DNA from: an uncultured Kiloniellales bacterium
GTDB taxonomy: Bacteria > Pseudomonadota > Alphaproteobacteria > Kiloniellales > JAKSDN01
Length of the DNA stretch: 5,242 nucleotides
Assembly (NCBI GenBank): GCA_937974415.1
Contig: CALJXB010000322.1
Coordinates: 1-5,242, forward strand
Reading direction: 5' to 3'
The position numbers and the translations under genes are program-made. The notes below the pieces were generated by a model, which ran no database searches, was not told the DNA's origin, and worked only from the letters and a program-made list of their open reading frames with translations. Shown here one piece after another: positions 1-5,242 of this stretch (within the stretch, counting starts at the first letter, position 1; every line of letters begins with the position of its first letter).

Positions 1-568
1 AGTCGCAGTCGTCGCCCGCGGCCGTGATGATCAGGCCGTCGCCCAGCAGCCCCGTCACCTTCTCGAGGTCAGGCTCGGCCGCCAGAACCGCCTGCTGATC
101 CGGAAGCAAGGCCAGAAACTTGGTCGCCTTGTGGACTTCCAGCGGCTCGCTGCCGAGCGCCTCGGCAACCGCTTGAGCAAGGTCCGGTGTCACGGGCAGA
201 GGGGGCTGGGACGGGAAGTCCAAGGAATAGGTCTCGCCCTCTCTCGCGACCTCGAGCGGACCGCTCATGGAGTGAAAGCGAACGTGGGCGCGGCCGGGCT
301 CGAGCTCCTTGTCGATGACATAGGCGCTCGCCAGGGTCGCATGGCCGCAGAGATCCACCTCGACCGCCGGCGTGAACCAGCGCAGGTCGTAGTCGCCGTC
401 GTCGCGGGCGATCAGAAAGGCCGTCTCCGCCAGGTTGTTCTCCGCCGCAATGCCTTGCAGCACATCGTCCGCCAGCCACTCGGTAAGCGGGCACACGGCG
501 GCCGGATTGCCGGCGAACACTCGGGATGCGAAGGCGTCGATTTGGTAGATCGGAATTTCGCTCGTCAT
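1..568 (-). CDS. PhzF-family phenazine biosynthesis-like isomerase (partial, C-terminus beyond window)
   Basis: The first 189 codons of a PhzF/YddE-family protein are present, roughly two thirds of the usual 260-300 residues. The N-terminus has the family signature: YQIDAFASRVFAGNPAAVC at 8-26, ENNLAETAFL at 43-52 and RWFTPAVEVDLCGHATLASA at about 63-82. Glu48 matches the catalytic acid of PhzF, and His76 lies in the conserved CGHAT motif. The reading frame leaves the window just before the expected DFVSRFF and EDPVTGSAH motifs of the second half. The best-known member isomerises dihydro-hydroxyanthranilate in phenazine synthesis, but most homologues have unknown substrates and no other phenazine genes are seen here, so a specific reaction cannot be assigned. 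The protein is expected to be cytoplasmic. ATG at 568 is preceded by GGGGAG at 9 nt spacing, and the gene begins 18 nt after the transporter stop codon, so it is very likely co-transcribed with it. Confidence 0.93.
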   Translation of the reverse strand, partial: MTSEIPIYQIDAFASRVFAGNPAAVCPLTEWLADDVLQGIAAENNLAETAFLIARDDGDYDLRWFTPAVEVDLCGHATLASAYVIDKELEPGRAHVRFHSMSGPLEVAREGETYSLDFPSQPPLPVTPDLAQAVAEALGSEPLEVHKATKFLALLPDQQAVLAAEPDLEKVTGLLGDGLIITAAGDDCD

Positions 569-577
569 AGCGGTATT

Positions 578-583
578 CTCCCC
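578..583 (-). promoter_or_regulatory. Ribosome binding site of the phzF-like gene
   Basis: GGGGAG on the minus strand, 9 nt before the ATG at 568. It lies inside the 18-nt gap after the transporter stop codon and fixes the phzF-like start. Confidence 0.7.
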
Positions 584-586
584 AGG

Positions 587-1582
587 TTAATTCTTGGCGG
601 CAGTGGAGGCGGTTCTTGGTGCGCGGCCGCTTTGCGCCAGCGCGACGCCGGCCACGATGACGGCGCCGGCGACGGCGAGCGGCCAAGTGACGACTTCGCC
701 CAGCACCAGCGCCGCGAAGAGCAGCGAGAAACCGGGCTGGAGGAATTGGATCAGCGCGACCCGACTCATGTCGCCCCGGGCGAGCGCCCAGTACCAGGCC
801 AGATAGCCGACGATCGAAATTGCAAGGCCCAGATAGACGAGGGCCCCCCAAGTGCCGGCGCCGAGCCCGCCGAAGGCGCCGGACGGGATCAGAAATGGGG
901 TCAGGGGCAGCAGCATGGCGCCGCCCAAGGCCAAGCCCCAGAAGGTGACCGAAGGCGCCCCTATTTCTCGCGCGGCCCGGCCGCCGGCCACGTAGCCGGC
1001 CGAGGCGGCCAGGCAGGAGAGCAGCACCAAGAGGTCGCCCTCCAGGCTCGCGCCCGGGCTGCTCAGGCCGAAGCGGTTGTCGACCAACAGCACGGTCCCG
1101 GCCAGCGCCACGGCAGCGCCGATCCACCAGCGGCGCGGGGGCAGGCGGCGCTCGAAGAGGGCCGCGATCAAGGCGGTGGTGATCGGCAGGATGGCGAGCG
1201 CCAGGCCGCCGTGGGACCCGCTGGTCAGTTCCAAGGCCAGGCTGAACAGGAGGGGAAACACGACGAAACCGCTGAGCGAGGAGACCGCGAGCAGCCACCG
1301 GCCGGAGGCGGAGCGCGGGAATGCCAGGCGGCCGAAGGCCAGGATCGCTACCGCCGGCACGGCGCCGATCAGGGTCCTGAGGGCGCCCACGGCAAAGGGG
1401 TCCAGCTCCGCCACCGCCAGCTTGGTGGCGATCGGCGAAGCGCCCCACAGAACCACCGCCAAGAGCGCGACGGAGAGGATCGCCACGGGCGGCGTGCCAC
1501 TGTTTTGGCTTGCGGCCGGGCCGGCGCCTTTCGACACCGGCCCGGCCGGGGGTGAACTTGGTGCCTGCAGGGACCGAGGCAT
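587..1582 (-). CDS. EamA/DMT-superfamily inner-membrane transporter
   Basis: A 331-residue protein with two tandem EamA repeats and about ten predicted membrane helices, near residues 33-52, 62-85, 97-118, 124-143, 152-168, 182-199, 211-232, 244-266, 273-294 and 300-318. Family features include LWGASPIATK at 45-54 near the start of repeat 1, FERRLPPRRWW at 143-153 between helices 4 and 5, and LQPGFSLLFAALVLGE at 281-296 in repeat 2. DMT permeases commonly export amino acids, amines or other metabolites; the substrate here cannot be read from sequence. The first 31 residues are a Pro/Ala/Ser-rich tail that is longer than usual. ATG at 1582 is preferred because GGGAG sits 10 nt upstream; the in-frame GTG at 1486 (residue 33) has no Shine-Dalgarno sequence. 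The gene lies 39 nt after the DUF1127 gene and 18 nt before the phzF-like gene, all reading the same way. Confidence 0.93.
   Translation of the reverse strand: MPRSLQAPSSPPAGPVSKGAGPAASQNSGTPPVAILSVALLAVVLWGASPIATKLAVAELDPFAVGALRTLIGAVPAVAILAFGRLAFPRSASGRWLLAVSSLSGFVVFPLLFSLALELTSGSHGGLALAILPITTALIAALFERRLPPRRWWIGAAVALAGTVLLVDNRFGLSSPGASLEGDLLVLLSCLAASAGYVAGGRAAREIGAPSVTFWGLALGGAMLLPLTPFLIPSGAFGGLGAGTWGALVYLGLAISIVGYLAWYWALARGDMSRVALIQFLQPGFSLLFAALVLGEVVTWPLAVAGAVIVAGVALAQSGRAPRTASTAAKN
1513..1548 (-). repeat. 12-bp all-G/C perfect inverted repeat in the 5' coding part of the transporter gene
   Basis: The arms at 1513-1524 (CGGCCGGGCCGG) and 1537-1548 (CCGGCCCGGCCG) are exact reverse complements separated by a 12-nt loop. 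In the transporter mRNA the stem begins about 34 nt after the start codon and falls within the Pro/Ala-rich leader region. There is no following T run, so an intrinsic terminator is unlikely. It could slow early elongation or affect RNA stability, but GC-rich coding sequence can also produce such stems by chance. Confidence 0.6.
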
Positions 1583-1622
1583 GGGCGCTGGTCTCCCGCC
1601 AGAGGTTAGAGTGTGAGCGCCC
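1583..1622 (-). repeat. 7-bp inverted repeat enclosing the DUF1127-transporter intergenic gap
   Basis: GGGCGCT at 1583-1589 and AGCGCCC at 1616-1622 are perfect reverse complements. On the minus transcript one arm begins in the last base of the DUF1127 stop codon and the other ends directly before the transporter ATG. The 26-nt loop contains the transporter Shine-Dalgarno sequence GGGAG (1593-1597). The pairing is visible in the sequence; a regulatory role is inferred. Confidence 0.5.
1593..1597 (-). promoter_or_regulatory. Ribosome binding site of the transporter gene
   Basis: GGGAG on the minus strand, 10 nt before the ATG at 1582. It supports the long N-terminal form of the transporter over the internal GTG at 1486. 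Confidence 0.55.
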
Positions 1623-1867
1623 TAGGCGCGCCAGAACGGCTTGGCGATTTCGCGGGCCAGGTCTTCGCGGGTCAGGCCGATGTCCTTGAGCCTGTGCTCG
1701 TCGAAGGTCGCCAGGGCCTGGCGCTCCAGGTAACGTCGCTGCCAGACGAGCGGCAGGACGAGGATGTTGGAAATCCAGGTCGTGATCCTGCGCTTGAAAT
1801 CTGCCCGGCTCGGCCCAGGGAAGGCCTGTGACCGATCCGGGAGGGACTTGATCGAGATTGTATGCAT
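1622..1867 (-). CDS. DUF1127 small protein (YjiS-like)
   Basis: An 81-residue basic protein whose C-terminal half is a clear DUF1127 domain: LVWQRRYLERQALATFDEH at about 40-58 followed by RLKDIGLTREDLAREI at 59-74, ending in KPFWRA. The DIGLTREDL block is the hallmark of the family. Residues 1-28 form a less conserved extension, and 29-42 are hydrophobic/amphipathic rather than a convincing membrane helix. From established knowledge, DUF1127 proteins are abundant in Alphaproteobacteria; some small members have been linked to RNA binding or turnover and to phosphate and stress physiology, but none of these roles can be assigned here. The start at 1867 is fixed by a strong Shine-Dalgarno sequence, and longer in-frame extensions run antisense through the regulator gene. 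It is the first gene of the minus-strand operon, so it probably responds to the divergent regulator. Confidence 0.9.
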   Translation of the reverse strand: MHTISIKSLPDRSQAFPGPSRADFKRRITTWISNILVLPLVWQRRYLERQALATFDEHRLKDIGLTREDLAREIAKPFWRA

Positions 1868-1870
1868 CAG

Positions 1871-1878
1871 ATCCTCCC
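1871..1878 (-). promoter_or_regulatory. Strong ribosome binding site of the DUF1127 gene
   Basis: GGGAGGAT on the minus strand, with the GGAGG core ending 5 nt before the ATG at 1867. It is the best Shine-Dalgarno match in the window and decides the DUF1127 start. Confidence 0.8.
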
Positions 1879-1912
1879 AAGATCGTAAGATTGCACCACA
1901 TCTTTGCTCGAA

Positions 1913-1955
1913 TGATCGAGACAATGCGAATATATCTTGAATATTGTCTCGATCA
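1913..1955. promoter_or_regulatory. Probable operator: 13-bp perfect inverted repeat
   Basis: TGATCGAGACAAT at 1913-1925 and ATTGTCTCGATCA at 1943-1955 are exact reverse complements around a 17-bp AT-rich spacer; the arm centres are 30 bp apart. The right arm overlaps the predicted minus-strand -35 (1951-1956) and sits between the plus-strand -35 and -10 boxes. The left arm covers the predicted minus-strand transcription start near 1922. This arrangement suits a regulator acting on both promoters, most simply the divergent MocR protein. Binding is inferred. Confidence 0.7.
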
Positions 1956-1956
1956 A
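1929..1956 (-). promoter_or_regulatory. Predicted promoter of the DUF1127-transporter-phzF operon
   Basis: On the minus strand, TTGATC (1956-1951) and TATATT (1934-1929) are separated by 16 bp and resemble -35 and -10 boxes. The expected start is near 1922, giving a leader of about 55 nt with the strong Shine-Dalgarno sequence. The early leader contains a small inverted repeat, CTCGA/TCGAG, at 1907-1911 and 1916-1920. The promoter overlaps the one for the regulator. This is a consensus match only. Confidence 0.5.
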
Positions 1957-1966
1957 TTGTTATATT
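1937..1966 (+). promoter_or_regulatory. Predicted promoter of the MocR regulator gene
   Basis: TTGAAT at 1937-1942 and TATATT at 1961-1966 are separated by 18 bp and match the housekeeping -35/-10 pattern well. The expected transcription start is around 1973, the A of the regulator ATG, which implies a leaderless mRNA. No Shine-Dalgarno sequence precedes this ATG, in agreement with that reading. Confidence 0.55.
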
Positions 1967-1969
1967 GTC
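1941..1969 (+). repeat. Direct repeat ATATTGTC with 21-bp period (regulator half-sites)
   Basis: ATATTGTC occurs at 1941-1948 and again at 1962-1969, exactly 21 bp (two helical turns) apart, so both copies lie on one face of the DNA. A related ATTGTT lies between them at 1956-1961, and the inverted copy GACAAT lies at 1920-1925. The second copy overlaps the plus-strand -10 box. MocR-family dimers are known to use paired half-sites that may be direct or inverted, so autorepression is plausible. Confidence 0.6.
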
Positions 1970-1972
1970 ACC

Positions 1973-3355
1973 ATGACAAAATGGTTTCCCGCGCTCGACG
2001 AACGCCGCGGCCCGCGCTATGTGGCCATCGCCGACGCCCTGGCGGCAGACATCTCCGAGGGCCGCCTGTCGCCCGGCACGCGCCTTCCCACCCACCGTGA
2101 TCTTGCCTGGGACTTGAAAGTGACCGTCGGCACGGTGAGTCGCGCCTATGCCGAGGCGGAGCGGCGCGGCCTGATCTACGGCGAGGTCGGTCGCGGCACC
2201 TACGTGCGCGAGCGCACCCCGATCACCCTTCCGACCGAGCGCGCGGCGGGCCGGAACTTCATCGACCGGGCCTACAACTTTCCGCCGCTCGCCGAGGCCC
2301 TGCCCGCCCTGTCGGAGACCCTCGCCGAGGTGGCCCGCGACGAGGACCTGGCTGACCTCATGGCTTATCGCTTGGATCCCGGGCGCCGGCACCATCGCGC
2401 GGCCGCGGCCGACTGGATGGCCGGCTTCGGCGTGCCGGCCGAGGCGGAGGACGTGGTGCTCACCTACGGGGCCCAGAACGCCATGCTGCTCGCGGCCATG
2501 GCGCTCGCGGGGCCCGGCGCCACGATCCTCACCGAGGAGCTGACCTACTACGGCATCAAGACCATCGCCGCCCATCTGAATCTGCGGGTGCATGGCGTCG
2601 CCCTGGACGATGACGGCCTGATACCCGACGCCCTCGACGCGGCTTGCCGCAGCAGCGGCGCCAAACTGCTCTACTGCATCCCGACCCTGCAGAACCCGAC
2701 CACCAGCATCATGCCCGAGGCGCGCCGCCGGGAAATCGTGGCGATCGCCGCCCGCCACGACCTCACCATCGTCGAGGACGACGTGTACGGCTTCCTGCCG
2801 GAGGACGCGCCCCCTCCCCTCGCCGCCCTCGCGCCCGAGCGCACCGTCTACATCGCCAGCCTGTCGAAATTCGTCGGCCCGGGCTTGCGCCTGGGCTTCC
2901 TGAGGGCCACGCCGGAAGCGGTGCGGCCGATCACCACGGCGTTGCGCGCTTGCAGCCTGATCGCGCCGGGTGTCCTGGCGGAAGTCGGCGCCCGTCTGAT
3001 CGAGCGGGGCGAGGCTCGGCGCCTGGCCCACTGGCAACGCAGCGAGGCCCGCCGGCGCCAGCAGGTGGCCGCACGCATTCTTGCCGGCCAGAAGATCTCC
3101 ACCCAGCCGGAGGCCTTCCATCTCTGGCTCGAGCTGCCGGAACCCTGGCGGCGGGAGATGTTCAGCGCCGAAGCCCGCGCCCGGGGCGTCGGCGTGGGAT
3201 CGGCGGAGGTCTTCGCCGTCGGCCGCGGATCGGTGCCCCATGCCGTTCGCCTCTGCCTTCAGGCGTCGGCCAACGCGGCCGAGGTGGAGCGGGCACTGCA
3301 CACCATCGCAGGCATGCTGGGCGAGCGGCCAAGCAACGATCTCGCCCTGGTCTGA
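1973..3355 (+). CDS. MocR-type GntR regulator with aminotransferase-like PLP domain
   Basis: A 460-residue fusion of the usual MocR length. Residues 10-80 form a GntR winged helix-turn-helix, with RLPTHRDLAWDL at 37-48, TVGTVSRAYAEAERRGLIYG at 51-70 and a GRGTYV wing at 73-78. After a short linker, about residues 98-450 form a fold-type I aminotransferase domain. PLP residues are intact: Asn241 in the NPT motif, Asp270 and Tyr272 in EDDVY, Lys299 in SLSK for the Schiff base, and Arg426 in HAVRL for a ligand carboxylate. MocR proteins bind PLP and an amino compound and usually regulate rather than transaminate. The start is taken at ATG 1973; the frame opens further to a TTG at 1937, but that would place the promoter and operator repeats inside the gene, and neither start has a Shine-Dalgarno sequence. 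It is divergent from the DUF1127-transporter-phzF operon, its likely target along with itself. The ligand is unknown. Confidence 0.95.
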   Translation: MTKWFPALDERRGPRYVAIADALAADISEGRLSPGTRLPTHRDLAWDLKVTVGTVSRAYAEAERRGLIYGEVGRGTYVRERTPITLPTERAAGRNFIDRAYNFPPLAEALPALSETLAEVARDEDLADLMAYRLDPGRRHHRAAAADWMAGFGVPAEAEDVVLTYGAQNAMLLAAMALAGPGATILTEELTYYGIKTIAAHLNLRVHGVALDDDGLIPDALDAACRSSGAKLLYCIPTLQNPTTSIMPEARRREIVAIAARHDLTIVEDDVYGFLPEDAPPPLAALAPERTVYIASLSKFVGPGLRLGFLRATPEAVRPITTALRACSLIAPGVLAEVGARLIERGEARRLAHWQRSEARRRQQVAARILAGQKISTQPEAFHLWLELPEPWRREMFSAEARARGVGVGSAEVFAVGRGSVPHAVRLCLQASANAAEVERALHTIAGMLGERPSNDLALV

Positions 3356-3441
3356 GTCCCGCTTCGGTCGCGACGCTGGGAATTCCTTGCCCCAGCCTCT
3401 AGCATGAGCACCGGACCAGTCCCCGGACCGAGCGATGAGCC
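3356..3441. other. Intergenic gap with a weak hairpin
   Basis: The 86-nt gap between the regulator and the cyclase gene contains GCTGGG (3375-3380) and CCCAGC (3391-3396), a 6-bp stem with a 10-nt loop and no following T run, so it is a poor intrinsic terminator. It also contains a short direct repeat, CCGGACC, at 3411-3417 and 3423-3429. No convincing promoter is seen, so readthrough from the regulator gene into the cyclase gene remains possible. Confidence 0.35.
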
Positions 3442-5208
3442 ATGGGCGAGCGCAAACCAGCGACACGGAGGCTGGCGGCGATCTTGGCCGCCGATGTGGC
3501 GGGCTACAGCCGCTTGATGCGGAGCGACGAGGCCGGCACCCTGAAGGTCCTCAAGGACCATCTGGACGCGGTCATCGCGCCCAAGATCGCCGAGCATGAC
3601 GGCCGCATCGTGAAGCTGATGGGCGACGGCGTCCTGGCCGAGTTCGCCAGCGTGCTAAAGGCCGTCCACTGCGCCCTGGAGATCCAGACCTTGCTGGCCG
3701 AACGAAACCGTGACGTGGCGCCGGAGCGCCGGATGCTGTTCCGCATGGGCCTCAACCTCGGCGACGTGCTGGTCGAGAATGGCGACATCCACGGCGATGG
3801 CGTCAACCTCGCCGCCCGCCTCGAAGGCTTGGCCGAAACGGGCGGGCTCTGCGTTTCCGACACGGTTTACCAGCAGGTCCGGAACCGGACCGGCACCGCC
3901 TTCGAGGACTTGGGAGAGCAAAGAGTGAAGGGCCTGCCGGACCCGATCCGGGCCTATCGGGCGAGCCTCGCCACCCTCGAGGCTTCCCAGCCCCGGGAGG
4001 CCGGGCGCCCGGTCTTCGACCGGCCTTCGATCGCCGTGCTGCCGTTTGCGAACATGAGCGGCGATCCCCAGCGGGACTACGTCTCGGACGGTATCACCGA
4101 AGACATCATCACCGAGCTGTCGCGCTTCCGGTCCCTGCGCGTGATCGCCCGCAACTCCTCGTTCACCTACAAGGGACGCTCAGTGCGGGCGCAAGAGGTC
4201 GGCCGGGATCTCGGGGTCGGCTACATGGTCGAGGGCAGCGTACGGCAGGCTGGCGAGCGGGTGCGCGTGACCGCCCAGCTCATCGCGACGGAAACCGGCG
4301 AACACCTCTGGGCGGAACGCTACGACCGGGATCTGGAGGACATCTTCGCGGTGCAGGACGAGATCACCCGCGCCGTCGCCGCCGCGGTCGAGCCCGAACT
4401 CGGCACCGCCGAGCGGGAACGCTCTCGGCGCAAGCCGCCGGGAAGCCTGAACGCCTGGGACTGGTATCAACGGGGCCTCTGGCACATGTACCAGGACACC
4501 AAATCCGGCAACGCCGAAGCCCTCCGACACCTTAGACGGGCCATCGAGTTGGACCCAGATTTCGCGCGAGCTTATGCGGCGTTATCCCTAGTCCAGGGCT
4601 TGGACATCATCGCCGGTCATGGAGAGAATTCCAGCGGGTTCTTGGACGAGGCCCTAGGAGCGGCTGAAAAGGCGGTCGCCCTGGATCAGAAGGACGCCAT
4701 GGCCCACATGGTGCTTGGCAGAATCAATTTACTTAGATGCAATCACGACGGCTCGATAGCGGAACTGGAATCAGCCATTGCCCTCAATCCGAGCTATGCC
4801 GACGCCTATCACTCCCTCGGCTTTTCACTGATCTTTGCGGGGCGGCCGGAGGACGCGGTCCCGCAGTTCGATACGGCCATCCGGCTCAGTCCCTACGATC
4901 CGCGCATCTCCTCGTTTCACGAAATGCGGGCTTGGGCTCTTCTCGTCATGGGACACGACGAGACGGCGGCCAAATCGGCCCATCTGTCGGTGCAGCGACC
5001 CAACGCCCAGCACTGGGCCTATGCGACACTGAGCTCCGTGCTGGGCCATCTTGGCCGTTTCGACGAAGCGCGGGCCGCCCGGGACGAACTGCTGAAACGC
5101 AAACCCGACTTTTCCACCGACTTCGTGCGAAGGTTCGTCTATTACAACAAGAACCCGGATCACCTGGAGCGCTACATCGAAGGTCTGGTCAAGGCCGGAT
5201 TGACGTGA
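3442..5208 (+). CDS. Class III adenylate cyclase with TolB-like domain and TPR repeats
   Basis: A 588-residue soluble protein predicted to make cyclic AMP. Residues 8-175 form a class III cyclase domain. All canonical catalytic positions are visible: metal-binding Asp18 (AADVAGYS) and Asp62 (KLMGDG), adenine-specifying Lys58 and Asp115, and Asn122 and Arg126 in GDGVNLAARLE. Residues 193-320 match the TolB-like/FlgO-like domain often found in this architecture: PSIAVLPFANMSGD, YVSDGITEDIITELSR, then VEGSVRQAGERVRVTAQL and LWAERYDRDLEDIF. Residues 338-555 contain TPR-like helical repeats, for example ALRHLRRAIELDPDFARAYA and SIAELESAIALNPSYADAYH. No signal peptide or membrane helix is evident. 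ATG 3442 is the first possible start after an in-frame TGA at 3436-3438; the Shine-Dalgarno sequence is weak. The TPR half probably receives a protein signal, but the partner is unknown. Codons from about 4530 to 4800 are less GC-biased than in the rest of the gene. Confidence 0.94.
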   Translation: MGERKPATRRLAAILAADVAGYSRLMRSDEAGTLKVLKDHLDAVIAPKIAEHDGRIVKLMGDGVLAEFASVLKAVHCALEIQTLLAERNRDVAPERRMLFRMGLNLGDVLVENGDIHGDGVNLAARLEGLAETGGLCVSDTVYQQVRNRTGTAFEDLGEQRVKGLPDPIRAYRASLATLEASQPREAGRPVFDRPSIAVLPFANMSGDPQRDYVSDGITEDIITELSRFRSLRVIARNSSFTYKGRSVRAQEVGRDLGVGYMVEGSVRQAGERVRVTAQLIATETGEHLWAERYDRDLEDIFAVQDEITRAVAAAVEPELGTAERERSRRKPPGSLNAWDWYQRGLWHMYQDTKSGNAEALRHLRRAIELDPDFARAYAALSLVQGLDIIAGHGENSSGFLDEALGAAEKAVALDQKDAMAHMVLGRINLLRCNHDGSIAELESAIALNPSYADAYHSLGFSLIFAGRPEDAVPQFDTAIRLSPYDPRISSFHEMRAWALLVMGHDETAAKSAHLSVQRPNAQHWAYATLSSVLGHLGRFDEARAARDELLKRKPDFSTDFVRRFVYYNKNPDHLERYIEGLVKAGLT

Positions 5209-5242
5209 GTGCGGGGCCCCTTCAGCCCGGGTACGGCCGCAC

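Noticed and set aside
1..568. Assignment of the PhzF-like gene to phenazine biosynthesis.
   Set aside because: No other phenazine genes are present, and most PhzF-family proteins lie outside such clusters, so only the family name is supported.
69..1901. A 610-codon open frame on the minus strand and a 474-codon open frame on the plus strand (131-1555) across the operon.
   Set aside because: Both are rich in Arg, Gly, Ala and Pro with no recognisable domain, and they overlap clear PhzF-like, EamA and DUF1127 coding frames. They are GC-bias shadows.
1937..1972. Upstream TTG start giving a 12-residue N-terminal extension of the regulator.
   Set aside because: It lacks a Shine-Dalgarno sequence and would place the predicted promoter and operator repeats inside the coding sequence. 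The family-like N-terminus begins at ATG 1973.
3375..3396. Hairpin GCTGGG/CCCAGC after the regulator gene as a possible terminator.
   Set aside because: The stem is only 6 bp, the loop is 10 nt and there is no T run, so it is not a convincing intrinsic terminator on its own.
1622..3466. A 614-codon open frame on the minus strand, antisense to the whole regulator gene and in frame with the DUF1127 gene.
   Set aside because: Only its last 81 codons look like a protein family (DUF1127), and these have their own strong ribosome binding site. The rest is low-complexity sequence antisense to a clearly coding MocR gene, as expected in GC-rich DNA.
5209..5242. Inverted repeat GTGCGG/CCGCAC after the cyclase gene at the window edge.
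   Set aside because: A 6-bp stem with a 22-nt loop in GC-rich DNA and no visible T run; the sequence beyond the window would be needed to judge it.

Overview
The window looks like a piece of a GC-rich alphaproteobacterial chromosome. The evidence is strong G/C bias at third codon positions, a small DUF1127 protein, a MocR-type regulator, and a cyclase/TolB-like/TPR protein of a kind common in Rhizobiales and Rhodospirillales relatives. The lineage is an inference from gene content; no rRNA or species marker is present.

Layout. From 1 to 1867 three genes lie on the minus strand and read leftward: a DUF1127 small protein (1622-1867), a ten-helix EamA/DMT-family transporter (587-1582) and a PhzF-family isomerase-like protein (start at 568, C-terminus cut off by the window edge). 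Gaps of 39 and 18 nt and a ribosome binding site before each gene suggest one operon. From 1868 to 1972 there is a compact, AT-rich divergent control region. From 1973 to 3355 (plus) lies a GntR/MocR regulator, a winged helix-turn-helix fused to an aminotransferase-like PLP domain. After an 86-nt gap, 3442-5208 (plus) encodes a class III adenylate cyclase domain followed by a TolB-like domain and TPR repeats. The last 34 nt hold no recognisable gene.

How it fits together. The MocR gene is divergent from the DUF1127-transporter-phzF operon. The region between them has overlapping predicted promoters for both directions and repeated ATTGTC half-sites: a 13-bp perfect inverted repeat and an 8-bp direct repeat spaced 21 bp. 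The simplest model is that the regulator senses an amine or amino-acid-like ligand through PLP and controls both itself and the exporter/isomerase operon. Its own mRNA is probably leaderless. The cyclase gene is probably a separate unit.

No mobile element, CRISPR array, tRNA or rRNA was seen. The most interesting parts are the divergent control region and the structured junction between the DUF1127 gene and the transporter gene. The gene families themselves are all known.
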